From: Actinomadura mexicana
GTDB taxonomy: Bacteria > Actinomycetota > Actinomycetes > Streptosporangiales > Streptosporangiaceae
Reading direction: 5' to 3'
Length of the DNA: 64,000 nt
NCBI RefSeq assembly: GCF_900188105.1
Contig: NZ_FZNP01000016.1
Span: 62,001-126,000, forward strand
A model generated the notes under the pieces. The model ran no database searches. It was not told the origin of the DNA and saw nothing but the letters and a program-made list of their open reading frames with translations. This document shows positions 1 to 9,032 of this stretch, piece after piece (position 1 is the stretch's first letter; every line of letters begins with the position of its first letter). The position numbers and the translations under genes were made by a program.

Positions 1-1077
1 TGGCCGGGCGTCCGGGCACTGGACGTGCCGGGCGCGCTGCTGCTGGTGGCGGCGCACGTCCCGCTCGCGGTGATCCGGCGGTGGCCGGCCGGTGGCCTGC
101 TGGCGCTGGTGGTCTTGGTGCTGCCCTACCACCTCGCGCAGTACCAGCACCACGCGCTGGTGCCCGTCGAGGTGGTCGCGCTGTTCGCCTACGCGGTGCT
201 CGGGCGCCGGGTGCGGGTCGTCCTCGGCGTCGTCGCGTCCCTGCTCGCCGTCTGCGTGGTCGGCATGGCGATGCGGGCGGGCGGCGGCTCCCTGCGCGAG
301 CAGATCGCGGTCATCGAGGCCGTGGTGTCGGTCGTCATCGCCGTCCAGGTGTGGCGGGTGCACCGGGCGCGGCTCGCGACGATCACCGAGCGGGCCGAGC
401 GGGCCGAGCGCACGCGGGAGGAGGAGGCGCGGCGGCGGGTCGCCGAGGAGCGCCTGCGGATCGCCCGCGACCTGCACGACCTCCTCGCGCACAGCATCAC
501 CCTGATCGGGGTGCAGGCCGGCGCCGCGGCCCATCTCGCGCGCGGGGACCGGCCCCTCGACCGGGAGGAGATGGCCGACGCGCTCGCCTCCATCGCCTCG
601 ACGTGCCGGGACGCGCGGACCGAGCTGCGCGGCACGCTCCAGGTCCTGCGCGGCACCGACGTCGGCGCCCCCGAGACGCTGCCGGGCCCGCACGCCATCG
701 CCGGCCTCGTGCACGCGGCGCGCAGCAGCGGGATCGACATCGACCTGCGGGAGGGGGACGTCGGGACGCTGCCCCCGCAGACGGGGGTCGCGGCGTACCG
801 GATCGTCCAGGAGGCCCTGACCAACGTCGTCAAGCACGCCGGCGCGAAGCGCGCGACGGTGAGCCTGGCACGCGACGGCGGGGGGCTCGTCGTCCGGGTC
901 GCCGACGACGGCAGGGGGCCTTCCGGCGGCCCGCCCGAGGGGTTCGGGGTCCTCGGGATGATCGAGCGGGCACGGAGCGTGGGCGGGACGCTGGACGCGG
1001 GTCCGGGCGAGTCCGGCGGGTTCGTCGTCACCGCGGTCCTCCCGCTCGCGGACGCCGTCGCCCCGCGCCCCGCGTGA
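1..1077 (+). CDS. Sensor histidine kinase, NarL/DesK type (5' partial)
   Basis: Membrane histidine kinase of a two-component system, lacking only its beginning; the reading frame is open to base 1, so the GTG at 25 need not be the start. The visible part opens with about four hydrophobic segments, then a basic coiled stretch rich in RAERAER, then a HisKA_3 dimerisation domain with phospho-acceptor His159 (motif ARDLHDLLAHS). The ATPase domain follows, with an N-box (EALTNVVKHAG, about 271-281) and a G-box (DDGRGPSGG). The family autophosphorylates and passes phosphate to a NarL-type regulator. No regulator gene follows; it may lie upstream outside the window. The signal sensed cannot be told. 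Confidence 0.93.
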   Translation, partial: WPGVRALDVPGALLLVAAHVPLAVIRRWPAGGLLALVVLVLPYHLAQYQHHALVPVEVVALFAYAVLGRRVRVVLGVVASLLAVCVVGMAMRAGGGSLREQIAVIEAVVSVVIAVQVWRVHRARLATITERAERAERTREEEARRRVAEERLRIARDLHDLLAHSITLIGVQAGAAAHLARGDRPLDREEMADALASIASTCRDARTELRGTLQVLRGTDVGAPETLPGPHAIAGLVHAARSSGIDIDLREGDVGTLPPQTGVAAYRIVQEALTNVVKHAGAKRATVSLARDGGGLVVRVADDGRGPSGGPPEGFGVLGMIERARSVGGTLDAGPGESGGFVVTAVLPLADAVAPRPA

Positions 1078-1211
1078 CGCGCGCCCGCGGGGGGATCCGG
1101 TAGCGCCCGTTCGCCGGGACCCTCCCGATTCCGACACGGACACCGCCGGGGGGCTTTCCACCCCTTACGGATAGGGTCAGGATCAAGGGGACCAGGGGAG
1201 GCGACACGTCG

Positions 1212-1910
1212 GTGAGCACTTTGCAGGAGGCCCCGCAGGACCGGATCGTCACGGTGCCCAACATCCTGAGCCTCGCCCGGCTCCTGGGCGTCCCGCTGTT
1301 CCTGTGGCTCGTCCTGATCGAGGCGGACTGGTGGGCGCTCGGCCTGCTGGTGTTCGCGGGCCTGTCGGACTGGCTGGACGGGAAGCTGGCGCGGGCGTTC
1401 AACCAGACGAGCAAGCTCGGCATGGTCCTCGACCCGGCCGCCGACCGCCTCTACATCCTGGCCACGCTCGTCGGGCTCACCATCCGCGACATCATCCCGC
1501 TGTGGCTGGTGCTCGCGCTCGTCGCCCGCGAGGTGTCGATCCTGCCGATCGCGCCGATCGTGCGGCGGCTCGGATACGGCGGCACGCTGCCCGTGCACTT
1601 CATCGGCAAGGCGGCGACGATGTGCCTGCTGTACTCCTTCCCGCTGCTGCTGCTCGGCGACCACGACGGCGGCGCGGGCACCGCGGCGCGGGTCGTCGGC
1701 TGGGCCTTCGCCGGCTGGGGGACGGCCCTGTACTGGTGGGCGGCCGTCCTCTACTGGGTGCAGACGCGGCAACTGGTGCTGGCCGGCCGCGCCTCGCCGC
1801 CGGCCTCCGGGCCGGGCCCCGCGTCCGAGGCGGGCGATCAGGGGACCGAGGGCGGTCCGGGCGCGGAACCGCCGGCCGGCGACCAGAAGGGAGCTGGGAC
1901 CCCCCGATGA
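1212..1910 (+). CDS. CDP-alcohol phosphatidyltransferase family membrane protein
   Basis: Integral membrane enzyme that transfers a phosphatidyl group from CDP-diacylglycerol to an alcohol, releasing CMP. The family signature D-x2-D-G-x2-A-R-x7-8-G-x3-D-x3-D is complete: Asp53, Asp56, Gly57, Ala60, Arg61, Gly69, Asp73 and Asp77, all needed for metal and substrate binding. Several hydrophobic segments follow; the last 40 residues are a polar Gly/Pro/Glu tail. The GTG start has AGGGGAGG upstream. The stop overlaps the next ATG as ATGA, so the two are translationally coupled. By synteny with the DUF881-sbp region downstream it corresponds to mycobacterial pgsA2; the alcohol acceptor (glycerol phosphate, inositol phosphate or other) is not determined. 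Confidence 0.9.
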   Translation: MSTLQEAPQDRIVTVPNILSLARLLGVPLFLWLVLIEADWWALGLLVFAGLSDWLDGKLARAFNQTSKLGMVLDPAADRLYILATLVGLTIRDIIPLWLVLALVAREVSILPIAPIVRRLGYGGTLPVHFIGKAATMCLLYSFPLLLLGDHDGGAGTAARVVGWAFAGWGTALYWWAAVLYWVQTRQLVLAGRASPPASGPGPASEAGDQGTEGGPGAEPPAGDQKGAGTPR

Positions 1911-4405
1911 AGGCCGTCGTGATGGCGGGAGGCGAGGGGACGCGGCTGCGTCCGATGACCGCCAACCAGCCGAAGCCCCTGCTGCCGCTCGTCAACCGGC
2001 CGATCATGGAGCACGTCCTGCGGCTGCTGAAGAAGCACGGGTTCGGCGAAACCGTCGTCACCGTCCAGTTCCTGGCCGCGCTGATCCGCAACTACTTCGG
2101 CGACGGCGAGGAGCTCGGCATGTCGCTGAGCTACGCGACCGAGGAGGTCCCGCTCGGCACCGCCGGCAGCGTCAAGAACGCCGAGGAGGCGTTGCGCGAC
2201 GACCGCTTCCTGGTGATCTCGGGGGACGCGCTCACCGACATCGACCTGACCGACATGGTGCGGTTCCACGAGGAGAACGACGCCCTCGTCACCATCGGCC
2301 TCAAGCGCGTTCCGAACCCCCTGGAGTTCGGGATCATCATCGTGGACGACGTGGGCCGCGTGCAGCGGTTCCTGGAGAAGCCCACCTGGGGCCAGGTGTT
2401 CTCCGACACCGTCAACACCGGCATCTACGTGATGGAGCCGGAGGTCCTGGAGCACGTCGCGGAGGGCGAGCCGGTCGACTGGTCCGCGGACGTCTTCCCG
2501 AAGCTGCTGGCCGAGGGCGCCCGCCTGTTCGGGTACGTGGCCGACTGCTACTGGGAGGACGTCGGCACGCACGAGAGCTACCTCAAGGCCCAGGCGGACA
2601 TGCTGTCCGGGCAGGTCGGCATCGACCTGGACGGCTTCGAGATGTCGCCGGGCGTGTGGGTGGCCGAGGGCGCGGAGGTGGACGCCGAGGCCATCCTCAA
2701 GGGGCCGCTCTACATCGGCGACTACGCGAAGGTCGAGGCGGGCGTCGAGCTGCGCGAGTTCACCGTGCTCGGCAGCAACGTCGTCGTCAAGGAGGGCGCG
2801 TTCCTGCACCGCGCCGTCGTCCACGACAACGTTTTCGTCGCGCCGTCCACGAACCTGCGGGGCTGCGTCGTCGGCAAGAACACCGACATCATGGCCGGCG
2901 CCCGGGTGGAGGAGGGCGCCGTCATCGGGGACGAGTGCGTCATCGAGGCCGAGGCGTACGTGTCCAGCGGCGTGAAGGTGTACCCGTTCAAGACCATCGA
3001 GGCCGGCGCCGTCGTCAACACCAGCGTGATCTGGGAGTCGCGGGGGCAGCGCAACCTGTTCGGGCCGCGGGGGGTGTCCGGCCTCGTCAACGTGGAGATC
3101 ACCCCCGAGCTGGCGGTGCGGCTCGCCTCCGCCTACGCGACGACGCTGAAGAAGGGCACGACCGTCGTCACGGGGCGGGACGTCTCGCGCGCGGCCCGCA
3201 CCCTGAAACGCGCCGTGAACAGCGCCCTCACCGCCAGCGCCATCAACGTCCAGGACCTGGAGGCGACGCCGCTGACCGTCGCCCGGTTCGAGACCGGCCG
3301 CGAGGACAGCGTCGGCGGGATCTACATCCGCACCACGCTCGGCGACCCGCAGGGCGTCGACATCCTGTTCCTGGACGCGGACGGCGCCGACCTGTCCCAG
3401 GGCGCGCAGCGCAAGCTGGAGCGCGTCTTCGGCCGGCAGGAGTACCGCCGCGCGTTCCCCGGCGAGATCGCCGAGCTGACCTACCCGCCGCGCGTCGTGG
3501 AGACCTACACCCGCGACCTGCTGCGCCGCGTCGACATCCGCGGTGTCCGCGAGGCGGGGCTGAAGATCGTCCTGGACTGCGCGGGCGGGGTGGCCTCGCT
3601 CGTGCTGCCGAACCTGCTCGGGAAGGTCGGCGTGGAGGTCCTCACCCGCAACGCGGGCCTGGACGAGGCCAACCCGACCGAGACGCTCGCCGAGCGGATG
3701 CGCGACCTGGAGCGGCTCGGCGAGCTGGTGTCCTCGTCGCGGGCCGCGTTCGGCGTCCGGTTCGACCCGGTGGGGGAGCGGATCTCCCTGGTGGACGAGA
3801 ACGGCGAACTGGTGGGCGACGACCGGGCCCTGCTGGTCATGCTGGACCTGGTCGCGGCCGAGCGGCGCGGCGGCAAGGTGGCGCTGCCGGTGACGACGAC
3901 GCGGGTCGCCGAGCAGGTGTGCCGGTTCCACGGCGTGCAGGTCGAGTGGACCTCCACGTCCCAGGACGTGCTGACCAAGGCGGCCGCGCAGCCGAGCGTG
4001 GTCTTCGCGGGCGACGGGCGCGGCGGGTTCCTGATGCCCGAGTTCAGCGGCACCGTGGACGGGATCGCGGCGTTCGTCCGGCTGGTCGGCCTGGTCGCGC
4101 GGACACGGCTGACGCTGTCGCAGATCGACCGCCGCATCCCCGACGCGCACCTGCTGCGCCGCTCCGTCCCGACGCCGTGGGCGGCCAAGGGCAGCGTGAT
4201 GCGCCACGTCGTGGAGGCGGCGGGGAACCGGACGCTCGACACCACCGACGGCGTGCGCGTGGTGGAGGGCGACGGCCGCTGGGTCCTCGTGCTGCCCGAC
4301 CCCGCGGAGGCGGTGACGCACCTGTGGGCCGAGGGGCCGGACGCCGATGCCGCGCAGGCGCTCCTGGCGGAGTGGGCCGCCGTCGTCGAGCGCGCGGGCT
4401 CCTGA
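1907..4405 (+). CDS. Sugar-phosphate nucleotidyltransferase fused to a phosphomannomutase-like domain
   Basis: A protein of 832 residues usually annotated mannose-1-phosphate guanylyltransferase. Residues 1-235 are a nucleotidyltransferase with the nucleotide-binding loop GGEGTRLRP near residue 8 and the IDLTDM/VNTGIYV blocks expected of sugar-nucleotide synthases. About 250-370 form a left-handed beta-helix of hexapeptide repeats. About 380-830 align by eye with phosphoglucomutase/phosphomannomutase, but the catalytic TASHNP loop reads RTTLGDP and the metal loop DGDGDR reads DPVGER, so mutase activity is doubtful. Start: ATG overlapping the upstream stop, preceded by AAGGGAG. Likely role is supplying an activated sugar for envelope glycans; base and sugar specificity are not proven. 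Confidence 0.9.
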   Translation: MKAVVMAGGEGTRLRPMTANQPKPLLPLVNRPIMEHVLRLLKKHGFGETVVTVQFLAALIRNYFGDGEELGMSLSYATEEVPLGTAGSVKNAEEALRDDRFLVISGDALTDIDLTDMVRFHEENDALVTIGLKRVPNPLEFGIIIVDDVGRVQRFLEKPTWGQVFSDTVNTGIYVMEPEVLEHVAEGEPVDWSADVFPKLLAEGARLFGYVADCYWEDVGTHESYLKAQADMLSGQVGIDLDGFEMSPGVWVAEGAEVDAEAILKGPLYIGDYAKVEAGVELREFTVLGSNVVVKEGAFLHRAVVHDNVFVAPSTNLRGCVVGKNTDIMAGARVEEGAVIGDECVIEAEAYVSSGVKVYPFKTIEAGAVVNTSVIWESRGQRNLFGPRGVSGLVNVEITPELAVRLASAYATTLKKGTTVVTGRDVSRAARTLKRAVNSALTASAINVQDLEATPLTVARFETGREDSVGGIYIRTTLGDPQGVDILFLDADGADLSQGAQRKLERVFGRQEYRRAFPGEIAELTYPPRVVETYTRDLLRRVDIRGVREAGLKIVLDCAGGVASLVLPNLLGKVGVEVLTRNAGLDEANPTETLAERMRDLERLGELVSSSRAAFGVRFDPVGERISLVDENGELVGDDRALLVMLDLVAAERRGGKVALPVTTTRVAEQVCRFHGVQVEWTSTSQDVLTKAAAQPSVVFAGDGRGGFLMPEFSGTVDGIAAFVRLVGLVARTRLTLSQIDRRIPDAHLLRRSVPTPWAAKGSVMRHVVEAAGNRTLDTTDGVRVVEGDGRWVLVLPDPAEAVTHLWAEGPDADAAQALLAEWAAVVERAGS

Positions 4406-4412
4406 ACGGCCC

Positions 4413-5828
4413 TCAGCAGCGTTCGCGGGGCCTCAGGCCCGCCCCGTCGGGTTCCCGGTCGGCGTACCGGGCGCCGAGGAACGCGATGAGGTGCTCCACG
4501 TCGGCGATGTTGGAGACGAGGCCGAGGGACGCCCTGACCGCGCCCCCGCTCGGCAGCCCGAGCACGCCCAGGTAGTCGTCGAGTGTCCGCACCCGCAGGT
4601 TCGCGGTCCGGTGCAGGGCGTGCTCGGGGATCTCGAACGCGCCCTCGCCGGCGCCGGGGTTGCAGAAGCAGCCGGTCCGGATCGAGATGCCGGCGGCGGC
4701 GGTGTCGCGGGCCACGACCCGCTCGTCCACGACCGCGCCGCGGCGGTCGAGCACGTTGAACGCGACGGTGCCGCCGCGCCCGTCGGGGCCCTCCGGCCCG
4801 TACACCCGGACGAGGGGGGAGCCGTCGGCGTGGCGCAGGTCCGCGAGGCGGCGCAGGAGCAGGGAGGTCAGGCACCCGACGCGGCGGTGGACGAGGTCCA
4901 TGCCGATGTCCTCGATCCAGTGGATGCCGAACTCCACGTCGGGGATGGACAGGAAGTTCGGGGTGCCGTCCTCGAACGCGGTCTCGTCGGGCGCGAGCAC
5001 GTGCCAGCCGCCGAGCGCGCTGACCGCCTGGACGGTCCCGCCGGCGAACCAGGGGCGGCGCAGCCGGGCCAGCGCCTCCCGGCGGGCGACCAGGCTGCCC
5101 ACGCCGGTCGGGTAGCCGAACACCTTGTACCAGCTCACGGGGACGAAGTCGGGCCGTATCCGGTTCAGGTCGAGGCGGCAGGCGGGCGCGAAGGCGGCCG
5201 CGTCGAGCAGCACGTCGTAGCCGTGCGCGTGGGCGAGGTCTACCCAGCTCAGCGGGTGCCGGACGCCGCTGAAGTTGCTCTGCGCGGGGAAGGCCAGCAG
5301 GCCGCGCCCCTCGCCCAGCGCCGCGGCGAGTCCGGCCTCGGCGACCCGCAGGTCGGGCCCGCCGACGGGGACGTGGGCGACCTCGGCGCCGCGCGCCCTC
5401 GCGAACTCCCTGATCCCGTTCACCGAGTTGTGGTTGTCGCCGGTGAGGACGAGCCGCCCGCCGCGCCCGAACGGGTAGCCCTCCCCGACGAGGCGGCACG
5501 CGCCGGTGGCGTTCTGCGTGAACACCACCGCGTACTCCTCGGGGTCGGCGTTGAAGAACGCCAGGACCGCCCGCCTGGCCCGCTCGACGAGTGCCGTGGA
5601 GGCGCTGGAGGTCGGGTTCTCCGAGTGGGGGTTGCCGTAGCAGCGCCCGGAGAGGCGCTCGGTGTGGGCGCGGATCTGCGCGGCGGCGGCGACGCCCGAG
5701 CCGGTGTAGTCCAGGTACGTCTGCGCGTCCAGGTAGGCGTACTCGGCGGCCCGCAGGTCGTCCAGCCGGCGAGTCTCCGCGTAGCCGGGCATGAGGTCGA
5801 CGTCAAAACCGGGCGAAGCGCTCAACAT
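4413..5828 (-). CDS. Aminotransferase class V-fold PLP enzyme (cysteine desulfurase / Mo-cofactor sulfurase-like)
   Basis: PLP-dependent enzyme of 471 residues related to cysteine desulfurases and the N-terminal domain of molybdenum cofactor sulfurases. Visible motifs: LDYTGSGVAA near the N-terminus, YGNPHSENP, the NATGACRLVGE phosphate-binding region, DNHNSVNG, the PLP-ring Asp in LLDAAAFAP, and Schiff-base Lys235 in SWYKVFGYPTG. A Cys in GCFCNPG near residue 400 may be the mobile-loop cysteine. Start: ATG at 5828; an upstream TTG at 5879 keeps the frame open but has no ribosome site. It converges on the preceding sugar-nucleotide gene with 7 bases between stops. Substrate not known; a desulfurase role is inferred from family. 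Confidence 0.85.
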   Translation of the reverse strand: MLSASPGFDVDLMPGYAETRRLDDLRAAEYAYLDAQTYLDYTGSGVAAAAQIRAHTERLSGRCYGNPHSENPTSSASTALVERARRAVLAFFNADPEEYAVVFTQNATGACRLVGEGYPFGRGGRLVLTGDNHNSVNGIREFARARGAEVAHVPVGGPDLRVAEAGLAAALGEGRGLLAFPAQSNFSGVRHPLSWVDLAHAHGYDVLLDAAAFAPACRLDLNRIRPDFVPVSWYKVFGYPTGVGSLVARREALARLRRPWFAGGTVQAVSALGGWHVLAPDETAFEDGTPNFLSIPDVEFGIHWIEDIGMDLVHRRVGCLTSLLLRRLADLRHADGSPLVRVYGPEGPDGRGGTVAFNVLDRRGAVVDERVVARDTAAAGISIRTGCFCNPGAGEGAFEIPEHALHRTANLRVRTLDDYLGVLGLPSGGAVRASLGLVSNIADVEHLIAFLGARYADREPDGAGLRPRERC

Positions 5829-5931
5829 GCACCCCCGTGTGCAAAAGCCGCATTCCTCCCAACAGTCCGGAATTGGCAAGGGTGATGCAAGAGCGCCGCG
5901 GTGGCCTTAAATGGCCTACGGGGAAGGGGTT

Positions 5932-7524
5932 CTATGTCCTTCGGGTGAGGACCAGGCAGGCTCCCGCGAGGAACAGGGCCGTGAACCCGCCCAGCAGTGC
6001 CCAGTCCACGGCAGGCGACCGCGAGAACGTGTCACCGTAGGAGTCGAGCAGGGGCGGGCCCAGCGGCGAGCGTCCGGTGGCCCAGAGCCGCTCCACCCCG
6101 AGGCTGTGCCCGAGCCCCTCGAACGCCCACCGGTTGGACATGCCGCAGCTGAGCCACCGTCCGGGCGCCGCCATCACCGGGACGGGCAGGATCGCGCCCA
6201 CGAACAGCACCTGCGGGAAGCAGAGCATCGGCAGCGCCATCGTGGCCTGCGCCGGGTCGGTGACCGCCGCCGACACCAGAAGGCCCAGCGCCAGCGCCGC
6301 CAGCGAGCACAGCAGCAGCGTGACGAACAGCTCCCCGTAGGTGCCCCACCCCATCGCGGGCAGCCGGTCCAGGGTCCGCAGGACGCCGAGCATCAGCGCG
6401 TCCACCGCGGCCAGCAGCGGCAGCAGGACGGTCGCCTTGGCCAGCACGTACGGTGCGATCCGCAGCCCGGTGAGCCGCTCCCTGCGCAGCACGGGCAGCT
6501 CGTTGCAGATCTGCAGCAGCCCGTAGGTCAGGCCGAAGAAGAACCCGCCGAACGCGATCCAGAAAAGGATCATCACCGTCGCGGCGGGGCTGGGGGACTC
6601 CGGCGAGAACGCACCCGGCCGGAACAGGACCGCGAACATCGCCAGCACCATGAGCGGCGACCCCAGCAGCACGGCGAGGGTGAGCCGGTTGTGGGTGAGC
6701 AGGTCCAGGCTGCGCCGGGTGAGCAGGGCCCACTGCCGGAACGCGCCGACCGCCGGGCCGGTCGCCGGCGCCGGGGGCGCGCCGAACCGGCCCGCCCACT
6801 CGTGCGCCTCCACCTCGGCCAGCCGCAGGTAGATGTCCTCGATCCGGTCCGCCCGGAACCGCTCGCGCGCCTCGTCGGGCTCGCCGTAGAAGGCCAGCCG
6901 CCCGTCCTGGGCGAGGACGGCCACCCGGTCGCACACCACGACGTCCGGCGGATGGTGCGTGGTGATCACCACCGTCGTCCCCGAGTCCGCGAGCCCGCGC
7001 AGCAGCCGCATCAGGTCGGCCGCGGTCGCCGGGTCGAGGCCGGACGTGGGCTCGTCCAGGAAGAACACGCGCGGCCGCGTCAGCAGCTCGACCGCGATGC
7101 TGGCCCGCTTGCGCTCGCCGCCGCTCAGCGACCCGACGCGCTGCCCCGCCCGGGCGGTCAGCGCGAGCGCCTCCAGGACGCCGTCCACGGCGCGCTCGGC
7201 GCGCTCGGGGGACGTCCCGGCGGGCAGCCTCAGCCCCGCCGCGTACCGGAGCGTGCGCCGCAGCGGCATCTCCCGGTGCACGATGTCGTCCTGCGGGACG
7301 TAGCCCAGCGAGCCCGCGGCGGGGCCGCCCGCGCCGCCGTCGAATCTGACCTCGCCCTCGGCGGGCGGCCGGACGCCCGCGATGGCCTCCAGCAGGGTGG
7401 TCTTGCCCGCGCCGCTGCCGCCGATGATCGCGACCAGCTCCCCGGCGCCGATCGCCAGCGACACCTCCCGCAGCGTCCGCCGTCCACCGGCCGCTCGCTG
7501 CCCCACCTCGCGGACCTCGATCAT
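5932..7524 (-). CDS. ABC transporter, ATPase fused to ABC-2 permease (ABCG-type half transporter)
   Basis: Exporter half-molecule of 530 residues with the nucleotide-binding domain first. Residues 1-230 carry Walker A GGSGAGKTT, a Q-loop (GYVPQDD), signature LSGGERKR, Walker B VFFLDEPTSGLDP and the switch histidine in ITTHHPPD. From about 260 the protein has around six hydrophobic segments typical of ABC2_membrane permeases (for example MVLAMFAVLF, MILFWIAFGGFFFGL). Such proteins dimerise to export lipids or hydrophobic compounds; no substrate gene is adjacent. It is 72 bases downstream of the MocR-type gene on the same strand and about 100 bases upstream of the aminotransferase start, so weak co-expression is possible. 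Confidence 0.92.
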   Translation of the reverse strand: MIEVREVGQRAAGGRRTLREVSLAIGAGELVAIIGGSGAGKTTLLEAIAGVRPPAEGEVRFDGGAGGPAAGSLGYVPQDDIVHREMPLRRTLRYAAGLRLPAGTSPERAERAVDGVLEALALTARAGQRVGSLSGGERKRASIAVELLTRPRVFFLDEPTSGLDPATAADLMRLLRGLADSGTTVVITTHHPPDVVVCDRVAVLAQDGRLAFYGEPDEARERFRADRIEDIYLRLAEVEAHEWAGRFGAPPAPATGPAVGAFRQWALLTRRSLDLLTHNRLTLAVLLGSPLMVLAMFAVLFRPGAFSPESPSPAATVMILFWIAFGGFFFGLTYGLLQICNELPVLRRERLTGLRIAPYVLAKATVLLPLLAAVDALMLGVLRTLDRLPAMGWGTYGELFVTLLLCSLAALALGLLVSAAVTDPAQATMALPMLCFPQVLFVGAILPVPVMAAPGRWLSCGMSNRWAFEGLGHSLGVERLWATGRSPLGPPLLDSYGDTFSRSPAVDWALLGGFTALFLAGACLVLTRRT

Positions 7525-7596
7525 CTGTCCTCCCGCCGGGCGACCCCACCCCGACGATGGACGATCTTCCGGTGCGCGTCCAGCCGCCGGATCCGG

Positions 7597-8937
7597 TCAG
7601 TCGGGGGCGTCGTCGTCGGGGTCCCCGGCGGCGATCCCGGCGAGGGTCCGCAGGGCGCGCGCGAGGACGTCCGGCGGCGGGGAGGCCAGGCCGAAGCGGA
7701 CGGCGCGCGGGGCGGCGGCGCCGCCCACGACGAAGGCGGCGGCCGGGGTGACGGCGATGCCGCGCCGGGCGGCCGCCGCCACGAACGTCTCGGCCCGCCA
7801 CCGGCGGGGCAGCTCCCACCAGCAGAAGTAGGAGCAGGGATCGGACCGGACGGCCGCGCCCTCCAGGCACGCGGCCGCGATCCGCTGGCGGGACGCGGCG
7901 TCGGCGCGCTTGGCGCGCACGACCTTCTCGACCGTCCCGTCGGCGATCCAGCCCGCGGCCGCCTCCAGCGCGAAGCCCTGCGGGCCCCAGGCGCCGGAGC
8001 GCAGCGCGGTGGCGAGGCGCCCGGCGAGCGCCGCCGGCGGGACGGTGAAGCCGAGGCTCAGGCCGGGCGCCAGGCGCTTGGAGAGGCTGTCGACCAGCAC
8101 GGTGCGATGCGGGGCGTGCGCCGCCAGCGGCTCGGGCCCGCCGGCCGGGAGGAACGCCCAGACGCGGTCCTCCACGGCATGGAGGCCGAGCCGCTCCAGC
8201 GCGCCGGCCAGCTCGGCGCGGCGCTCCTGCGGCATCGTGGTCCCGCAGGGGTTGTGCAGCGTCGGCTGGACGTAGACGCCGCCGAGCGGTGCGGCGCGAT
8301 GGGCGTCGGCGAGCGCGTCAGGACGCAGCCCGTGCCCGTCCATCGCGATGGGGACCGGCGTCACGCCGAGCCGGGCCGCGATCCCCTTGATCACCGGATA
8401 GGTGAGCGCCTCGACGCCGAGCCGGCCGCCCGCCGGCACGAGCGCCGCCACGGCGGCCGCGATGGCCTGCCGGCCGTTCCCCGCGAACAGCACCTCGGAG
8501 GGGGCGGGCCGGAAGCCGGGCGTGGCGAGCAGCGCGGCCGCGGCCTCGCGGGCGGCGGCGGTCCCCGCGACCCCGGCGGGCCCGAGCGCGGCGGCCAGGA
8601 CGTCCGGGCGGCGCAGGCGCTCCAGCCCCTCGGCGAGCAGGGCGCCCTGCCCGGGTGCCACGGGGTGGTTCAGCTCCAGGTCGACGCGTGCGGAGGCGGG
8701 CTCGGCGAGCGCGGGCCCCGGCGGGCGCTCGGCCGCGCTGACGAAGGTCCCGCGCCCGACCTCGCCCACCACCAGGCCGCGCCTCGCCAGTTCCCGGTAC
8801 ACCCGGTTGGCCGTCGAGCCCGCGATGCCGCGGCGCCGGGCGAAGGCGCGCTGCGGCGGCAGCCGCTCGCCCGGGCGCAGCCGGCCCGCCGCGATGTCGG
8901 CGGCCAGTTCGTCCGCGACCCGCCGGAAGTCGTCCAT
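7597..8937 (-). CDS. MocR/PdxR-family regulator (GntR wHTH plus aminotransferase domain)
   Basis: Transcription factor of 446 residues that joins an N-terminal GntR winged helix (about 1-70; LPPQRAFARRRGIAGSTANRVYRELARRGLV) to a fold-type I aminotransferase domain that binds PLP for effector sensing. The probable PLP lysine is in DSLSKRLAPGLSLGF; the NPCGTTMP motif matches the family. The ATG at 8937 has TGAGG upstream. It diverges from a LysE-type exporter with 93 bases between, which holds repeated ATTGCAC elements likely to be its operator. The usual arrangement is a MocR regulator controlling its divergent neighbour; the effector is unknown. Confidence 0.92.
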   Translation of the reverse strand: MDDFRRVADELAADIAAGRLRPGERLPPQRAFARRRGIAGSTANRVYRELARRGLVVGEVGRGTFVSAAERPPGPALAEPASARVDLELNHPVAPGQGALLAEGLERLRRPDVLAAALGPAGVAGTAAAREAAAALLATPGFRPAPSEVLFAGNGRQAIAAAVAALVPAGGRLGVEALTYPVIKGIAARLGVTPVPIAMDGHGLRPDALADAHRAAPLGGVYVQPTLHNPCGTTMPQERRAELAGALERLGLHAVEDRVWAFLPAGGPEPLAAHAPHRTVLVDSLSKRLAPGLSLGFTVPPAALAGRLATALRSGAWGPQGFALEAAAGWIADGTVEKVVRAKRADAASRQRIAAACLEGAAVRSDPCSYFCWWELPRRWRAETFVAAAARRGIAVTPAAAFVVGGAAAPRAVRFGLASPPPDVLARALRTLAGIAAGDPDDDAPD

Positions 8938-8948
8938 AGGAACCTCAG

Positions 8949-9032
8949 ATTGCACCGAGAACAATGTCGCTATTGCACCGAGCATATCGCGACTTCTACT
9001 CTTGGAGAACTTCGAATCGACTGGAGTGCAAT
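8949..9032. promoter_or_regulatory. Divergent control region with repeated ATTGCAC half-sites (MocR operator candidate)
   Basis: ATTGCACCGAG occurs as an exact direct repeat at 8949-8959 and 8972-8982, 23 bases apart. An inverted third half-site, GTGCAAT, lies at 9026-9032 across the start codon of the LysE gene. MocR-family dimers are known to bind spaced direct repeats, so this is a good candidate operator for the divergent MocR/LysE pair. Binding by this protein is inferred. Confidence 0.55.

Noticed and set aside
1838..4321. Very long open frame on the minus strand opposite the nucleotidyltransferase
   Set aside because: Its product is a His/Asp/Arg-rich low-complexity string of the kind produced by antisense reading of GC-rich codons; the plus-strand gene has clear domains.
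5829..5879. TTG start giving a Cys-rich extension of the aminotransferase
   Set aside because: No ribosome site, and the family normally begins near MLSASPGF; ATG 5828 fits better.
5911..9030. Long open frame running into the LysE gene
   Set aside because: Antisense to the ABC transporter and MocR genes, with no domain; only the part from 9031 is a recognisable protein.
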